Origin: Chromera velia
Lineage: Eukaryota > Sar > Chromeraceae
Length of the DNA stretch: 64,000 nt
Direction of reading: 5' to 3'
NCBI GenBank assembly: GCA_018398765.1
Contig: JAHBMJ010005831.1
Coordinates: 1 to 64,000, forward strand
Of the stretch, positions 52,900-64,000 are shown piece after piece (the first letter of the stretch is position 1; each line of letters begins with the position of its first letter). Both the position numbers and the translations under genes were made by a program. Below the pieces are notes generated by a model. The model was not told the origin of the DNA, searched no databases, and saw only the letters and a list, made by a program, of their open reading frames with translations.

Positions 52900-53065
52900 T
52901 AAAACACCTGCCGAAAGAGAGGAACTAACTGCTTTTACATGGTATCAATGTAAGGTTAGGAACATCTTAAGGTTAATATCTTATCTCGGTGCCTTTGGTT
53001 CAGTGGTAGTTCTCTATAAGTAAAGTAGGTTTGATTGGATCTCAGCGGTAAAGTTATTTAATATT
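52900..53065 (+). pseudogene. Decayed copy of the ycf4-like gene 3' end
   Basis: Matches 39737-39905 (GAAAGAGA.GAACT...TTTTACAT..TATC.ATG...GGTTCAGTGGTAGTTC). The frame is lost. The rest of 52865-53240 shows no gene. Confidence 0.8.
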
Positions 53066-53240
53066 TCATAAAAATGGCATCCCCATGAATCCTAACCTTC
53101 CTTTTCCAGACAGCAATCCTGATCGATAAAGCCAGTATTGGCGTATGGCTCACTATTTAGATTGCAGGACCAGTTTATTAACTTAGGCACGGAATAAGTA
53201 CGGAGAGGAGCGCTCACTGGAGGAAGAATGGGTAATAGCT

Positions 53241-53456
53241 ATGCATGACGCCGAGTTTATGGGGGAGCTCAGCGACTGAGCTACGAACGGCTACCATACG
53301 CATAGGAAACGTTTAGTCGAAAAAGCTCTGGACATACCTCCTTCTCAGGGTCATGTCTACATTGCCTTAGTTATGGAGCTAGATAAATACTATGCTTCAT
53401 ACAAAGAATGACTCTCTAAGCACGGGTCGGACGATCAATCTTTTGAGGATAATTAG
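53241..53456 (+). CDS. Short acidic ORF
   Basis: Seventy-one codons from ATG (open 17 codons further upstream). Reads MHDAEFMGELSDWATNGYHT...IPPSQGHVYIALVMELDKYY and an acidic end. TGA=Trp used. No family. GC-rich like ORF175. Confidence 0.3.
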
Positions 53457-53505
53457 TAGCTTAAGTCTTAGGCTACTACTCGGAATGCTTAAGGGCGTTT
53501 TTTTC

Positions 53506-53576
53506 AGCAATTAATGAGAATCGAACTCATATCATTAGCTTGGAAGGCTAAGGTTCTACCACTAAACTATAATTGC
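53506..53576 (-). tRNA. trnG: tRNA-Gly(UCC)
   Basis: Minus-strand cloverleaf: acceptor GCAATTA/TAATTGC, anticodon stem TTAGC/GCTAA around CTTCCAA (UCC), T arm ATGAG/CTCAT. Confidence 0.93.
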
Positions 53577-54583
53577 GTTTGGGTATTGTTTTTTAAGATT
53601 TTGAACATAAAATACGTAAACTGAGATTTTTAGATATGGTCATATGTCTAAATGCGGATTTCATAAATGTGGAGGTAATTGTTGCAGAATGCAGGTCTCA
53701 TGCAGTGTATAACGGACTCGAATTATCGTTACCGAGGAGCCCCCACCGTTCGTTTGTCAAGGCAAACGGCTTCCTATTTTGTCTTCAAACCCTTCGATTC
53801 TTGTTATAGGCTCTTTCAGAATTTTTGCTACGTCAATTTTAAATATACCTTAGATCCTCAGTCCTCCTAGCTAGCTCTTTTTTGCTTCCTTTCGTTCAAG
53901 TGGAACAGAAAGTCGATGACTCTTTTTGCCATCTTCACATTCGGTGTTACATGTAGTAGGCTTTGGACTTCGCACGATAACATGTTACTTGTGGTAAAAG
54001 TAATTCTTTTTAGACATATAAGTAATAAAAACGTGGCGGTGCAGAATAAAATGGAACCTGACTATTGTAAGGGTCGAAATATTAAGCTTGTGATGCTTGT
54101 TAATTCGGTCTTCGAAGCGTCTCTCTATGTTGATTAAAAGTCGCTTAACAACAAACTATATTGAAAGCAAACATCCACACAATCCGGCGCGAAGCGGCCA
54201 GTTTGATCCCCACAACAACGCAAAATTACCGCAAAACCAAAAACGAACACGATCATTCCATAAGCTAAAATCTGTACAGACGCACACGTAAGGATGACTT
54301 AATGCTCACGAGTCTCAAGCTCTTCTTTTTTATAACAAAAAACCAGAATCTTTATCCGAAAAGCTTTATGTATAATGATATGCGCTTCTAGTCCTTATTT
54401 ATTGATATTACGAGAAAGCGGGTACCACGATAAAAATAAGCTAACCCAATATCTCGCCAAATGCCAACTCATTCTCTCAGGGATCTATGCACGCAACGGA
54501 TTCTTGGTGACTTTCTCTAGTGGGATCGGTCACGCTCTTCCCAAAAAAACTTAACTCATCTATCAACGACAGACTCTTTATCC
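53577..54583. other. About 1 kb without a confident gene
   Basis: Several short frames occur, none recognised: a Cys-rich 22-codon frame near 53644 (MSKCGFHKCGGNCC), and a 59-codon basic frame ending at 54291 (NPARSGQFDPHNNAKLPQNQ). GC content is higher than average. Confidence 0.4.
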
Positions 54584-54603
54584 GCCCCCGCAATTTCGGG
54601 GGC
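54584..54603 (+). terminator. GC-rich hairpin before petD
   Basis: GCCCCCG CAATTT CGGGGGC: a perfect 7-bp GC stem with 6-nt loop followed by TGTTTTG. The most terminator-like hairpin in the window. Confidence 0.5.
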
Positions 54604-54730
54604 TGTTTTGTCTAAAAGTACCTCGAAGAAATGAAACGAAGGAGAAAGTGGTTAGCACTCCAACGGCAGTAGGACTGAATTCAATTTGTTTGGCCCCATT
54701 GTGCAGAACGTATAGTAATGGAGTCATGAC

Positions 54731-55270
54731 TTGGATTTATGTTGAAAAGCCAGCTCTACGGTCCAAAAACATGCTGAGACGTCTTGGTTTATCGAAGACA
54801 AGAACAAAGCTCTTAATAACTTACAACAGTTTTTATCGAAGATAAAAAATAATATAGGTTTTGCCAATTATGGGGAACCCGCATGGCCCGATGACTTACT
54901 GTATATTTTTCCGATTGTCATTATTGGGGTGTTCAACTTATATGTCGGTTTGTCAATTGTGGAACCAGCGCCCTTAGGAGAAGCTGCTAATCCGTTTGCA
55001 ACACCACTAGAAATTTTACCCGAATGATATTTTTTTCCGACTTTTAACCTTCTCCGTTTAATTCCGAATAAACTTTTGGGCGTACTAAGTATGGCAAGTG
55101 TGCCTTTAATTTTAGGGATAGTCCCTTTTCTAGACGATACTCGAGCACGAAATATGTTTCGGCGATACAAAACTCTGAAAATCTTTCTATTCGCAACTCT
55201 AGTTGCGGTTTGGTTCGGTATTGGGGCTACCCTACCTTTGGACATAGCTCCGACCTTAGGACTCAATTAA
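54731..55270 (+). CDS. petD: Cytochrome b6f subunit IV
   Basis: The conserved core starts [20 protein letters not shown] and continues [40 protein letters not shown] and the end [16 protein letters not shown]. Three membrane helices. No ATG is in frame: the frame opens after TAA 54716 and TTG 54731 is the first usual start, giving an N-terminal extension of about 15; ATC 54800 would give a normal length. petB is not seen in this window. Confidence 0.93.
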
Positions 55271-55427
55271 GTGAAACCCGGGCAACTTAGGTATCTTTGA
55301 ATAGCTTACCATCGAACAAAAGGGTCCGCTCTACAAGATAAACCTAAAAGAGCGAGACCACGACTTGCCTATACGAAGTTAGTCGTATCGAAGCATTAAT
55401 GCTGGCTTAGATAATAGTTTTTTTTAG

Positions 55428-56396
55428 TTTCTACTATTTTTTGTATTATCTCGACTTTACCTCCTGAGGGGCTCACACTTGTTTGCCAACTTTCCCATTT
55501 ACGCCCAGCAAGGTAATTTAATTGCAAGGGAGGCTAATGGCAAACTCGTATGTGCTAATTGCCATTTAAATAATTACCCGATTAAAATTTATGGGGTCCG
55601 ACATCTTATAAATAACGAGGTGTTTAATCTAAAATTAAGCGTTGATCGACCGAATAGTGCTTTGACTCAGTCAGCTTCTCTGAACGGAAGCAAAAAATTT
55701 CTGGGTTTGGGAGGTATTGTAATCTTACCTGAGCAATTTGATGTAGTGTATCGTCCGGCAGCAGAAAATCCTTTTATACCATACTCGACAGAGGAAGATC
55801 AAACCTTAGTCGTAGGGCCTTTATACACAAATAAAGCTACATTAAATATCCCGGTAAGATCACCTGCTGCTAAGGATGGGATACCAACAACAAATATGTT
55901 TTTTGGTGGGATCAATCGTGGACGTGGGCAACTTACCCCTCTAGGAGTTAAAACCGACACAAATAAACCGGAACTGGAGTTTTCAAACTTATCTGTTGGT
56001 CAGATATGAAGAAGTTCGAAAGGACATTTATATATGACGCAAGCTAATTCAGAAAATCTCTATCGGTTAAATGGTAATCTTCATCTAACCTGAGGGGATA
56101 ATTCTGCTGTCATAGTAAATTCGCCAAATCAAGGGGGGTTTGGTCAAAGTGAATTTTCAACGAGTGTACTTAACCTCGAGTATTTAGTCAATTACTTATT
56201 CTTTACACTCTTTTGTGTAAGTGCTCAAATTAGTCTAATTATTTATAAAAAAGATTACTTAGTTCGGCGTAGTTTTGATACTTGATCATACTGATGTCGT
56301 TTTGCATTACCAAAGCGGAAAATTGTCGTGTCCGAGGAAACAGTAATGGTGGACCCCAACTTTATAGTGTTAACTGGGAAGAAATATAAAAGATAA
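55428..56396 (+). CDS. petA: Cytochrome f
   Basis: Lumenal haem protein of b6f. The haem site CANCH follows NFPIYAQQGN, whose Tyr is the usual N-terminal haem ligand (family YPIFAQQ). GGINRGRGQLTPLG and GGFGQSEFS are conserved, and a C-terminal anchor VNYLFFTLFCVSAQISLIIY precedes an unusually long 45-residue stromal tail. A hydrophobic leader FLLFFVLSRLYLL fits a signal peptide, but the frame (open from 55428) has no ATG or ATA; TTG 55479 would remove the leader. The start is therefore unresolved. Confidence 0.93.
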
Positions 56397-56511
56397 CGCT
56401 CTGTGACCCAGGACTTTAAGAGGATTGAGTCTTGTTGCAATAACGGTTAGCTTCGTAGTCGTTTTAGCTTATCCGTTTTTAACTAGGCGCGGGAGTAAGA
56501 CGCGTTACTAG
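56386..56511 (+). CDS. petG: Probable cytochrome b6f subunit PetG
   Basis: Forty-one codons from ATA 56386, overlapping the petA stop by 11 bases. One membrane span with the end LAYPFLTRRGSKTRY, comparable to PetG (TAYLQYRRGxQxxL). Position after petA supports it. Another small thylakoid subunit is possible. Confidence 0.5.
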
Positions 56512-56572
56512 GGCCGAAAATTCTACTTCTAAGGTGTGATTTCAATTAAATAAGGCATTTTAACGTTTTTTT

Positions 56573-57445
56573 ATACCAAAGTATAAATGAAGTTCTTTTA
56601 AGACGCCCATCCCAACTTGACTGGTAGTTTGGTTGGACATAGAAGATCCTGTTCAAACATTTGGAGAGTATGAGTTCGATCTAGACGAGGTTGTTTATAG
56701 ATTGCAACATTTGCTTTTTCTGAGTGTACAAATTCTCTGCTTGAGTTTCATTGTCAGTCCGATTGTTTCTGATGTAGTGTTTGAGACGTGATACTTCAAG
56801 GAAGTTTCTTTTATGGGGCAGTCTGTCAATACTATTTTTTTCTTCAATTTTTTTGTAAGTTTTTTATTAAGTGTTGTAATATTGTCAAGTTATATAGTCT
56901 TTCAAATTTTTTTATGGCTTGATACGGCTTTTCTAGAAGATGAACGGTTATTATATCGCTTTTTGAATGGATTTTGATTATTTTTTTTTCTTCTCGCTTT
57001 AGGTGCAGCTATTTTTTTAATTTTTCCTTTATATTGAATTACAGTATTGCAGGGCATTAAATTCTTGAATATTCAAAATTTTCAATCTATTGTGGATTTG
57101 AGTCAATTTACTGATTTACTAGCGTTTTTAGTCTTTTCGACCTGAGTATGAAGTTTGACACCAATTTTGCAAATAGTTATTTTATATCTAAATTTGATTA
57201 CGGTCGAAAACTTAATTAGTAATTGAAAGTATGTGATAATATTCAGTATGCTAGGGTGTGGGATTCTCACTGCTTCTGCTGATCCCTTACCCCAACTACT
57301 GTTGGCTTTGGTAATAAATCTGTTCTTCATCTTTAGTTTAATTCTTTACAAAAGCCTATTCCATAACATGTGCGTGCTTTTTGATGAAAAAAGTTTGACC
57401 ACTGAAGACGATGATGATCTGTTTTTAATGTTTCTATGAGAGTAG
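56573..57445 (+). CDS. tatC: TatC, twin-arginine translocase subunit
   Basis: 290 codons from ATA 56573 (first in frame after TAA; no ATG before codon 79). Six hydrophobic spans are seen; LLYRFLNGFWLFFFLLALGA corresponds to the third, and MLGCGILTASADPLPQLLLA to the strongly conserved ALLTPPDxxSQLLLAIP. N-terminal acidic WLDIEDPVQTFGEYEFDLDE precedes the first span. Thylakoid membrane receptor for twin-arginine precursors. Confidence 0.9.
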
Positions 57446-57703
57446 AAGCTGATACAAAGTGGTCAACAGAATAATAGTTTGGTGGGAGAACTTTAGCCGT
57501 CTAGGCCAAAATGGGTACCTCATCTTCCACAAGTTCTCATACCCCGTTTAAAATCAAACGAACTAGAGTTATGGGCTAGAAACTCTGGCATGATAATTAC
57601 AACGATAATAATAGCACCAAAGTCGGTACCATTAAGCTCGGTAGGTAAAAACTGAGAAAGTTGAAAATCAGATAATGGAATACGGTTCCGGCTAGAGAGA
57701 AAA

Positions 57704-59823
<2,120 letters not shown>

Positions 59824-60260
59824 TAAGTTAGATATTATTTTCTGGTTCTCATGAATAACGTTTTTGTTCGGGTTTTATATCAGGGGTATTTATGTTTATC
59901 AGGATGTGGTTACCGCCTTTGGGCAGAAGCTGCACAAGTAGTTCAATTTTATAACACGCCTTTTTTTTATGGGCTTGTATTCTTATGCACTCGTTTCATT
60001 TGATCATTTAGTTTAATGGACCTTGCTGAAGCAGTTACGACGGTTATTTTACTAAGGATTCTTGTTTCCCAGTTGGATTTTACTTCAGTCATTCAATAGA
60101 TAGTAAGCACAAAACTGCGCGTCCGGTCAGTCGAAATTTAACTAGGTCAAAAAGCGAAGGGTTTTAATAGTGTAAAAAATGTCATTAAAAATTTGTTACT
60201 CTGAAAAGCAGTTGCAAAAAGTTCCGTTTTATTCGTACGTTGTAAGTAAAATATAAAATC
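59824..60260 (+). pseudogene. Mosaic of psaB and psaA fragments plus trnK leader repeat
   Basis: 59830-59925 copies psaB 43735-43835 (ATGAATAACGTTTTT..GGGTTT..TA), which switches at GGGCAGAAGCTGCACAAGT into psaA 46150-46240; 60015-60150 copies the tail of the 46448 mosaic; 60160-60260 is the trnK leader repeat. Frames are broken. Confidence 0.8.
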
Positions 60261-60334
60261 GAGTTACTAACTCAATCTGGTAGAGTATTCGGCTTTTAAC
60301 CGACTAGTTCTGGGTTCAAATCCCAGGTAACTCA
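60261..60334 (+). tRNA. trnK: tRNA-Lys(UUU), copy 2
   Basis: Identical over 74 nt to the copy at 867, including about 100 bp of similar leader. It ends 20 bases before the atpH ATG. Confidence 0.95.
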
Positions 60335-60354
60335 TTTTCTCTGGTCCCTTACAG

Positions 60355-60942
60355 ATGGAGGATAATAACTTTTTCATGAGGATTCTATGCTTTGTAGGAC
60401 AGTTTTTCAATTTTACCACCCTCGATATTTTTATGGAAGGAATTGTAGCAGCGTGTTCTGCCTTCAGTGCTGGTATTGCTATTGGATTAGGTTCGATAGG
60501 ACCCGGGATAGGTCAAGGTATTTTAGCGGGTGATGCAGTAAGTGCTATCAGCCGTCAACTGGAAGGAGAAGATAAAATTCGCACCACTCTTTTACCGAGT
60601 CTAGCTGTTTTAGAAGCCGTAACCATTTATGGTTTGCTTATTGCGCTTGTTATTGGACGAGTCGCTTTGTTAAAGGTGGACGATTCATCAAAAAATCCTG
60701 ACCAAAATTCACACGAAGAGAAAGCAATCGAGCCTTGTTACGTCGTGGGAGCTGCGTGCTCAGCTTTTTCATATGCCTCTGTTATTGATATTATCGATGT
60801 TCTCTGTCCGGATTTAAATCGCACCAAGAACAAGGAACCTAAGCGAGACTTGGTCTGGTATCTCCAACTTATTTGGTATCTGATTCGGTATTTATATTTT
60901 AGCGCTTATTGAAAGTATAGTAACGTGAACAGAGAATGATAA
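60355..60942 (+). CDS. atpH: ATP synthase subunit c with both ends extended
   Basis: 195 codons with TGA=Trp at 60910 against about 81 normally. Residues about 30-105 are a complete subunit c hairpin: [40 protein letters not shown] and the ion-site helix [19 protein letters not shown] with the essential Glu. A 27-residue hydrophobic leader precedes it. The roughly 90-residue tail includes [18 protein letters not shown], an apparent partial repeat of helix 1. Its effect on c-ring assembly is unknown. Confidence 0.93.
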
Positions 60943-61226
60943 TAATTAGGTACCTGGTTGTGGTTGGAAGCGGCAAATGCGGACAACTTATTTAAGCCCC
61001 GCGGTCGATAACCTTGTTAATAAGGTGGCCAAAGCCTAGGTCATTTAACGTCAAGATACAAGGTTATGTGGATCGACATTGGAGGTTTACAGGCTTTAGT
61101 TAGACAGACTTCACGTATCTACACCTTACAGATCTTTTAATTATCCACGTTCGGAACCCCGTTAATCAAAGGATCGCCATGAGCTTTTTAGAAATCTATC
61201 CATGACATTACCAAAGCCCCGTGGTA
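60943..61226. other. atpH-psbA spacer
   Basis: No gene recognised. An ATG at about 61178 is in frame with psbA and would add 16 residues to D1. Confidence 0.5.
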
Positions 61227-62258
61227 ATGAAAACTAAACGCTTTACCTGAATGCGTGAGATTTCGCGTACCGTATTTAATTTTGTACAAAATACAGACCG
61301 CCGTCTATATATCGGATGGTTTGGATTATTAATGGTGCCAACGTTATTATTAGCAGTATCGTGTTTCATTGCTGCTTTTGTAGCCGCACCGCCAGTAGAT
61401 ATTGATGGAATTCGTGAGCCAGTTTCAGGCTCTCTTCTATACGGAAATAATATTATCTCAGGAGCCGTAGTACCGAGTTCAAATGCTATTGGTATGCATT
61501 TGTATACGGTGTGAGATGCGATGTGTATTGAGGAATGATTGTATAACGGAGGACCTTACCAATTCGTTGTACTACATTTCTTAATCGGGGTAGCATCATA
61601 TCTTGGTCGTGAGTGAGAATTAAGTTACCGTTTAGGAATGCGTCCTTGAATTTTCGTAGCTTTCTCTGCACCAGTTGCAGCAGCATCGGCTGTATTTCTA
61701 GTTTACCCAATCGGACAAGGATCTTTTTCAGATGGAATGCCTCTAGGAATTTCTGGAACATTCAACTTCATGCTAGTATTCCAGGCAGAGCATAATATCT
61801 TAATGCACCCTTTCCACATGGCTGGAGTGGCAGGAGTATTTGGAGGATCTTTATTTAGTGCTATGCATGGATCTTTAGTTACATCAACTTTAATTTCTAT
61901 GACTAGTGAAGATGAATCACCTAATTATGGGTATAAATTCGGACAGGAATATGAAACATATAATATCGTAGCCGCGCACGGATACTTCGGGCGTCTAATC
62001 TTTCAATTCGCAAGTTTTAATAACTCACGTTCTTTACACTTCTTCCTTGCAATTTGACCGGTAGTTGGAATCTGATTAACAGCAATGGGAATTAGTACTA
62101 TGGCTTTCAATCTAAATGGATTCAATTTCAACCAATCAATCATTGATGCAGAAGGACGTGTAATTTCGAGTTGAGCCGATATCTTAAATCGTGCAAATCT
62201 AGGAATGGAAGTAATGCATGAGCGTAACGCGCACAATTTCCCTCTAGATTTAGCGTAA
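61227..62258 (+). CDS. psbA: Photosystem II D1 protein
   Basis: 343 codons from ATG 61227, which gives a normal N-terminus before [20 protein letters not shown]. Functional residues are all present: Tyr161 and Asp170 in [15 protein letters not shown], Glu189-His190 in [14 protein letters not shown], His215/His272 iron sites, and the Mn ligands in [16 protein letters not shown], where the frame ends at the mature Ala, so no C-terminal pre-sequence is removed. Trp in [15 protein letters not shown] are [21 protein letters not shown] is more divergent than usual. Confidence 0.97.
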
Positions 62259-62293
62259 GCACATAGACGTGAGGGTCTTTATGACCAATGTAA

Positions 62294-62367
62294 AAAGAAA
62301 TAGCACAGTTTGGTAGTGTAGCTGCTTAGGGAGCAGTTGGTCCTAGGTTCAACTCCTAGTTTCTTTA
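62294..62367 (+). tRNA. tRNA-Pro-like, anticodon AGG
   Basis: Seventy-four nt, perfect acceptor AAAGAAA/TTTCTTT, D and anticodon arms identical to trnP at 22180 except loop TTAGGGA instead of TTTGGGA (anticodon AGG), T arm CTAGG/CCTAG. The acceptor stem is completely different from trnP(UGG). It looks foldable and intact. Confidence 0.8.
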
Positions 62368-62420
62368 GTCGTTCTTGAGCTTTAACATTGTAAGCAGTTT
62401 AAAACCTTAACATCTAAAAG

Positions 62421-63214
62421 ATGTTATTTCAGCGGTGTACACCGTTGTACCTCAAGTATCAAAGTAATACACGTTTGAGCGGCAAGAAAAGGCAACCGCT
62501 CTCGGTGAGTCGGAACTTACCAAAGTCAAAACCTGCTAGGTCTTATGAAGTGCTATATTTTATAGCTCTCGTTCTTCTCGGCTGTGGCTTACTGTATGTA
62601 CTTTTGTCTCCCCTACAAAAATTGGGGTTAGCAAGAACGTCAAAACGATTCTTTGCTAGTCTCAATTTGGACGCAAAAACAGCTAAAAATGTAATCAATT
62701 GCCTGGTTAGAATTAAGTCCATTGCTCGTCGGGGGGAGGTAACTCTGGAAGATATGCTAGTTATTTATAAGCATATTGACCACACTCTAGATGTACTCTC
62801 GTCGCCCCGACACCTGGTATCCCTTCTACCCTATGATTTTCGGGCTTTGGAAGTTGAGAATATTGCTGGGGTTTTAGGGGTCGGGCCAAGTGCTGCGAAA
62901 AGTCTAGCGGAGATTTTTCTGACTCCAGTAGGCAACACGACTAGTTCGGCTTTGGTATTCCAATCGGAGTGAAGCGGTCTCTTACCTTTTGGGGCTGATT
63001 ACTTAATGCTGTGTAATGCTGAACGGCAGCAGGTAGCGTTTTGGTGAACTCTTTCTGCCCTAAAGGAGATAGGACCTGCTAGGCAATGAGATTTTACTCC
63101 TCGCCACACCTTAGGTATTCCCAAAAAGCTCGCGGAACTCAAGTATAAATACATTCTTGAGGAAGCCGCTGAGGCACTGGGACAACTCAACTATATCGCT
63201 GACCAATGGCAGTA
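62421..63214 (+). CDS. Unidentified ORF264 with one membrane span
   Basis: 264 codons, TGA=Trp used, stop TAA. A basic N-terminus leads to the span YFIALVLLGCGLLYVLLSPL, then a soluble helical region (AKNVINCLVRIKSIARRGEV, SAAKSLAEIF) and a C-terminal helix LKYKYILEEAAEALGQ. No family recognised. The first about 130 bp recur, decayed, at 63580-63720; both copies carry the palindrome CGGTGTACACCG near the start. Confidence 0.5.
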
Positions 63215-64000
63215 ATTGGTTTTGAATCATTCGAGACTTGTTTTGTAGTTTACAATAATGCGCTTGGGAAGTTGAACATATTGCTGCGGCTTTAGAGGGA
63301 GGAGAGAAAAAGGCTAAAACACACCTCTTCTATTTGGACAAAGCATAGGTGCTCGTTTGTCGCAGTAGATTATTTTTAATAGTGTAAAAAATGCCCTTAA
63401 ACTTTTGTTGCGCGGAAAACTTAGGTTCGGTTTTAGTCGACATCTGTGAGTAAAATCTTAAATCGAGTTACTAACTCAATCTGGTCGAATATTCGGCTTT
63501 TAACCGACTAGTTCGGGTTTTAAATCCTATTTGTTTAAGTTTGTTTTGTGTCAGGCTAAAAATCGTAAGAAGTTTAAAATATGTGGGTTAAGCGGTGTAC
63601 ACCGTTATATATAAAGCAACAAGCTAGGGCACGTTTGAGAATAAAGAAACCCTACAAACGTCAACCGGTCTCGGTAAGTCAAGGCATACCAAGTTCCACA
63701 ACAGCGAATACCAGCGGGTCCTCTGACCTTCTATGTTTTATGTAGCTATTCATGATCCTATTTGGGTGTCTTGGTTTCCTCTATTAACGGTTTTCGGCGG
63801 GGTGAGTTAGTAAAACGCTGTCATATGTAATTTCGTGATGGTTTTATGGGAATTTCCGCCAGTGAGTTACCACGGGACAAAAAATCGAGGCTAGGTAGTG
63901 AGGCCGGAATAAAGCACATGGATATCTCAAAGCAACTTGATGCATACTTTCTTTGATGACGAGCTATCAACGAAGGAGCTGGCAGAGAGTGATGGACTCG
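63215..64000. pseudogene. Repeat remnants: trnK copy 3 and ORF264 5' copy
   Basis: 63345-63464 repeats the trnK leader; 63465-63535 is a decayed trnK whose anticodon loop CTTTTAA is kept but whose T arm and 3' acceptor are lost; 63580-63720 is a decayed copy of the ORF264 start; CAGCGGGTCCTCTGA near 63713 recalls 57893. The final 250 bases show no gene. Confidence 0.75.

Overview
The window is plastid DNA from a photosynthetic alveolate, almost certainly a chromerid alga (Chromera velia or a close relative). Three things point there. Conserved tryptophans in psbA, psbB, psbC, psbD, psaB, tufA and rpl2 are written mostly as TGA, while TAA and TAG are the only stops. psaA and atpB are each split into two separate genes. 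A plastid acsF sits beside petA, petD, tatC and ribosomal genes. Read with the bacterial code the window looks like a field of short ORFs; with TGA=Trp these join into long, sometimes giant, genes. Species assignment is from family knowledge, not a search.
Layout. 0-4.7 kb: rps12-like ORF, trnK, trnN, trnS, rps2, psbN, atpB part 1 and unassigned basic ORFs. 4.7-9.3 kb: a 1,506-codon ClpC-like gene. 9.3-14.8 kb: a decayed copy of tufA-end/rpl3/psbJ, then rps13, an L19-like gene, tufA, rpl3, rpl36, psbJ and a possible rps11 remnant. 14.8-20.3 kb: rRNA genes in the scrambled order 5S, 5S, 23S, trnfM, 16S. 21-24.1 kb: tRNA cluster, rps18, ycf3, an atpI-like gene, psbK, psbV. 24.2-32.3 kb: an inflated ribosomal operon rpl4, a giant ORF with an L23-like tail, rps19, rpl2, rps3. 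32.6-35.4 kb: psbD, psbC. 35.5-40.6 kb: a second clpC cut into two genes around a ycf4-like gene. 41.3-49.1 kb: elongated psaB, psbE, psaA part 2, acsF, ORF391. 49.1-52.9 kb: chimeric and novel ORFs, psbB, psaA part 1. 53-54.7 kb: ORF-poor, with trnG. 54.7-57.4 kb: petD, petA, petG, tatC. 57.7-59.8 kb: chimeric ORF and atpB part 2. 60.3-63.2 kb: trnK copy, elongated atpH, psbA, an unusual trnP(AGG), ORF264. The last 0.8 kb holds repeat remnants. Nearly all genes are on the + strand; the main minus-strand block is 21.1-23.2 kb.
Function. The genes encode both photosystems, cytochrome b6f, ATP synthase, chlorophyll synthesis, Tat export, Clp chaperones and the translation machinery. Recurrent themes are non-ATG (mainly ATA) starts, very large extensions on ribosomal, ClpC, PsaB and AtpH proteins, and a repeated structure in which a short duplicate of a gene's 5' end is fused to a novel ORF placed just upstream of the intact gene.
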